Source of the DNA: Alisma plantago-aquatica
Taxonomy: Eukaryota; Streptophyta; Magnoliopsida; Alismatales; Alismataceae
Length of the DNA: 64,000 nt
Assembly (NCBI GenBank): GCA_963693085.1
Contig: OY856409.1
Location: 1,338,606,915 to 1,338,670,914, forward strand
Reading direction: 5' to 3'
Shown: positions 62,742 to 64,000 of the stretch, piece by piece
Numbering within the stretch: position 1 is the stretch's first letter
Layout of the letters: every line of letters starts with the position of its first letter
The notes under the pieces: model-generated
Told to the model about the DNA's origin: nothing
The model's input: the letters and a program-made list of their open reading frames with translations, nothing else
Database searches by the model: none
Program-made: the position numbers and the translations under genes

Positions 62742-62756
62742 AATTATCCACCCCTT
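62742..62756 (-). other. Polypurine tract of the chromovirus
   Basis: The minus strand reads AAGGGGTGGATAATT immediately before the LTR start TGTAACATCCC. Confidence 0.75.
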
Positions 62757-62779
62757 ACAAGGATTTCGTCCCCGAAATC

Positions 62780-64000
62780 GATAAAACATACTAAGAGAAA
62801 AGGGCAGGATACTTCCTTCTCATCTCATCCTCTAACTCCCAAGTGGCTTATTCAATACCACGATGGTTCCAGAGGACTTTCACAAGACTTATATCTTTCT
62901 TCTTTAACTTTTTAATTCGTTTATCAAGGATTGACACTGGTCCCTCCTCATAGGATATGTCATCATTCAATTCTACCTCCATAGGTTGTAGAACTGACTC
63001 GGTGTCTGGGTGACATTTCTTCAACATAGAAATGTGAAACACAGGATGTAACCTCTGTAATTCTGGGGGCAGCTCTAGTTTATATGCTACCTTTCCAATC
63101 CGTTCAATGATTGGATAAGGTCCCATAAATCTAGGAGCTAACTTTCCTTTCCTTCCAAAACGAAGGACCCCTTTCCAAGGTGAGACCTTAAGATACACTC
63201 TGTCTCCAACCTGGAACTCTAAGGGTCTACGACGTTTGTCAGCATAAGATTTCTGCCTATCCTGAGCAGTATTAATCTTATGTTGTATAACTTTAATCTT
63301 TTCTGTGGTTTGCTGCACAAGGTCAGGACCTAGCAACTGATGTTCACCAGTCTCAAACCAACACAAGGGTGATCTACAACGTCTACCATATAAGGCTTCA
63401 TAAGGTGCCATATCAATACTATGCTGATAGCTATTGTTATAGGCAAACTCTATCAAGCTTAGGTGTAGATCCCAACTTCCGGTGAACTGGAGAACACATA
63501 CTCGCAACAGGTCTTCTAAGGTTTGTATGGTCCTTTCCGACTGTCCATCAGTCTGTGGATGAAAGGCCGTACTAAACCTCAGCTTGGTGCCTAAGGCTCT
63601 GTGCAACTATTCCCAAAAACGACTTGTAAACTGAGGACCTCTGTCAGAAACTATTGTGACAGGAACTCCGTGCAAATGCACTATCTCTTTAACATACAAC
63701 TCTAATAACCTTTCAGCAGAATAGGTTGTTTTGACAGGTAAGAAATGTGCTGTCTTAGTCAACCAATCAACAATTACCCAAATAGAATCATGTCCTTTGC
63801 TTGTCCTGGGTAGGCCAACAACAAAGTCCATGGTCACATGGTCCCACTTCCATTGTGATATGGGTAAAGGTTGCATTGTTCCTGCAGGCTTCTGGTGTTC
63901 AGCTTTAATTTGCTGACACATGGGACACCTCAGAACAAACTCTGCAACGTCCTTCTTCATCCCAGGCCACCAATACAGATCCTTCAAATTCCGATACATC
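62780..64000 (-). pseudogene. Gypsy chromovirus pol, 3' part: integrase and chromodomain (partial)
   Basis: The minus-strand frame enters from beyond 64000. Integrase landmarks in order: the Cys pair of the zinc-binding domain (CPMCQQIK), [13 protein letters not shown] (first Asp), [14 protein letters not shown] (second Asp), a TAG at 63604-63606, then FHPQTDGQSERT (Glu, 35 residues after the second Asp). It continues through GDRVYLKVSPWKGVLRFGRK and HPVFHISMLKKCHPD to the chromodomain-like tail KVLWNHRGIE. There a TAA replaces the expected Glu codon, and ATWELEDEMRRKYPALF follows in frame. Two stops make it inactive. The chromodomain points to the Tekay/Del-like chromovirus group. Confidence 0.88.

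Overview
This is nuclear DNA of a flowering plant. The signs are a six-exon protein gene with GT-AG introns and plant LTR retrotransposon families: a Cassandra TRIM, an Athila-type element primed by tRNA-Asp, chromoviruses and elements primed by initiator tRNA-Met. An L1-type LINE and long AT microsatellites are also present. I cannot name the species. Only one host gene is supported; the rest is a stack of nested and tandem transposable elements.

Layout. 1-6.1 kb: one minus-strand gene of the plant DUF4057 family. Six exons join in frame to 328 codons, with a TATA box and CT-rich leader upstream; intron 5 holds a putative 1.2 kb inverted-repeat insertion. 7.1-9.7 kb: four TIR elements of about 400 bp, each embedded in TA-rich or (TA)n sequence, followed by long TA, TG and CA tracts. 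10.12-10.95 kb: a complete Cassandra element with 5S rRNA-like sequence in both LTRs. 10.96-35.5 kb: a three-level nest. An old degenerate gypsy copy is split by a second gypsy element with 3.3 kb LTRs and a decayed pol. That element's 5' LTR is in turn split by a 9.8 kb Athila-like element with a GTTTC target duplication, which has gag-protease and an Athila-type 3' ORF but no reverse transcriptase or integrase. 35.5-57.56 kb: an L1-type LINE with decayed ORF1 and ORF2, interrupted in its RT domain by an 18 kb insertion flanked by GATAC. That insertion is a tandem chain of four LTRs and three gag-only internal regions. 57.57-64 kb: a 5.2 kb LTR of a chromovirus, then integrase and chromodomain sequence running off the window on the minus strand.

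The most unusual signal is that three unrelated LTR families here each carry their own dispersed array of short CpG-containing inverted repeats in non-coding sequence. They are GTCGATACCATCGAC / GTCGATGGTATCGAC (Athila-like), ATCGGTCGAGTT / AACTCGACCGAT (gag-only copia-type) and CGGTCTTGAGACCG (chromovirus). Motif, stem and loop differ by family, but the architecture is shared. Other points are the tandem retrotransposon chain, a leader rich in splice-donor-like GTAAGT motifs, and a strong excess of TAG among disabling stop codons.
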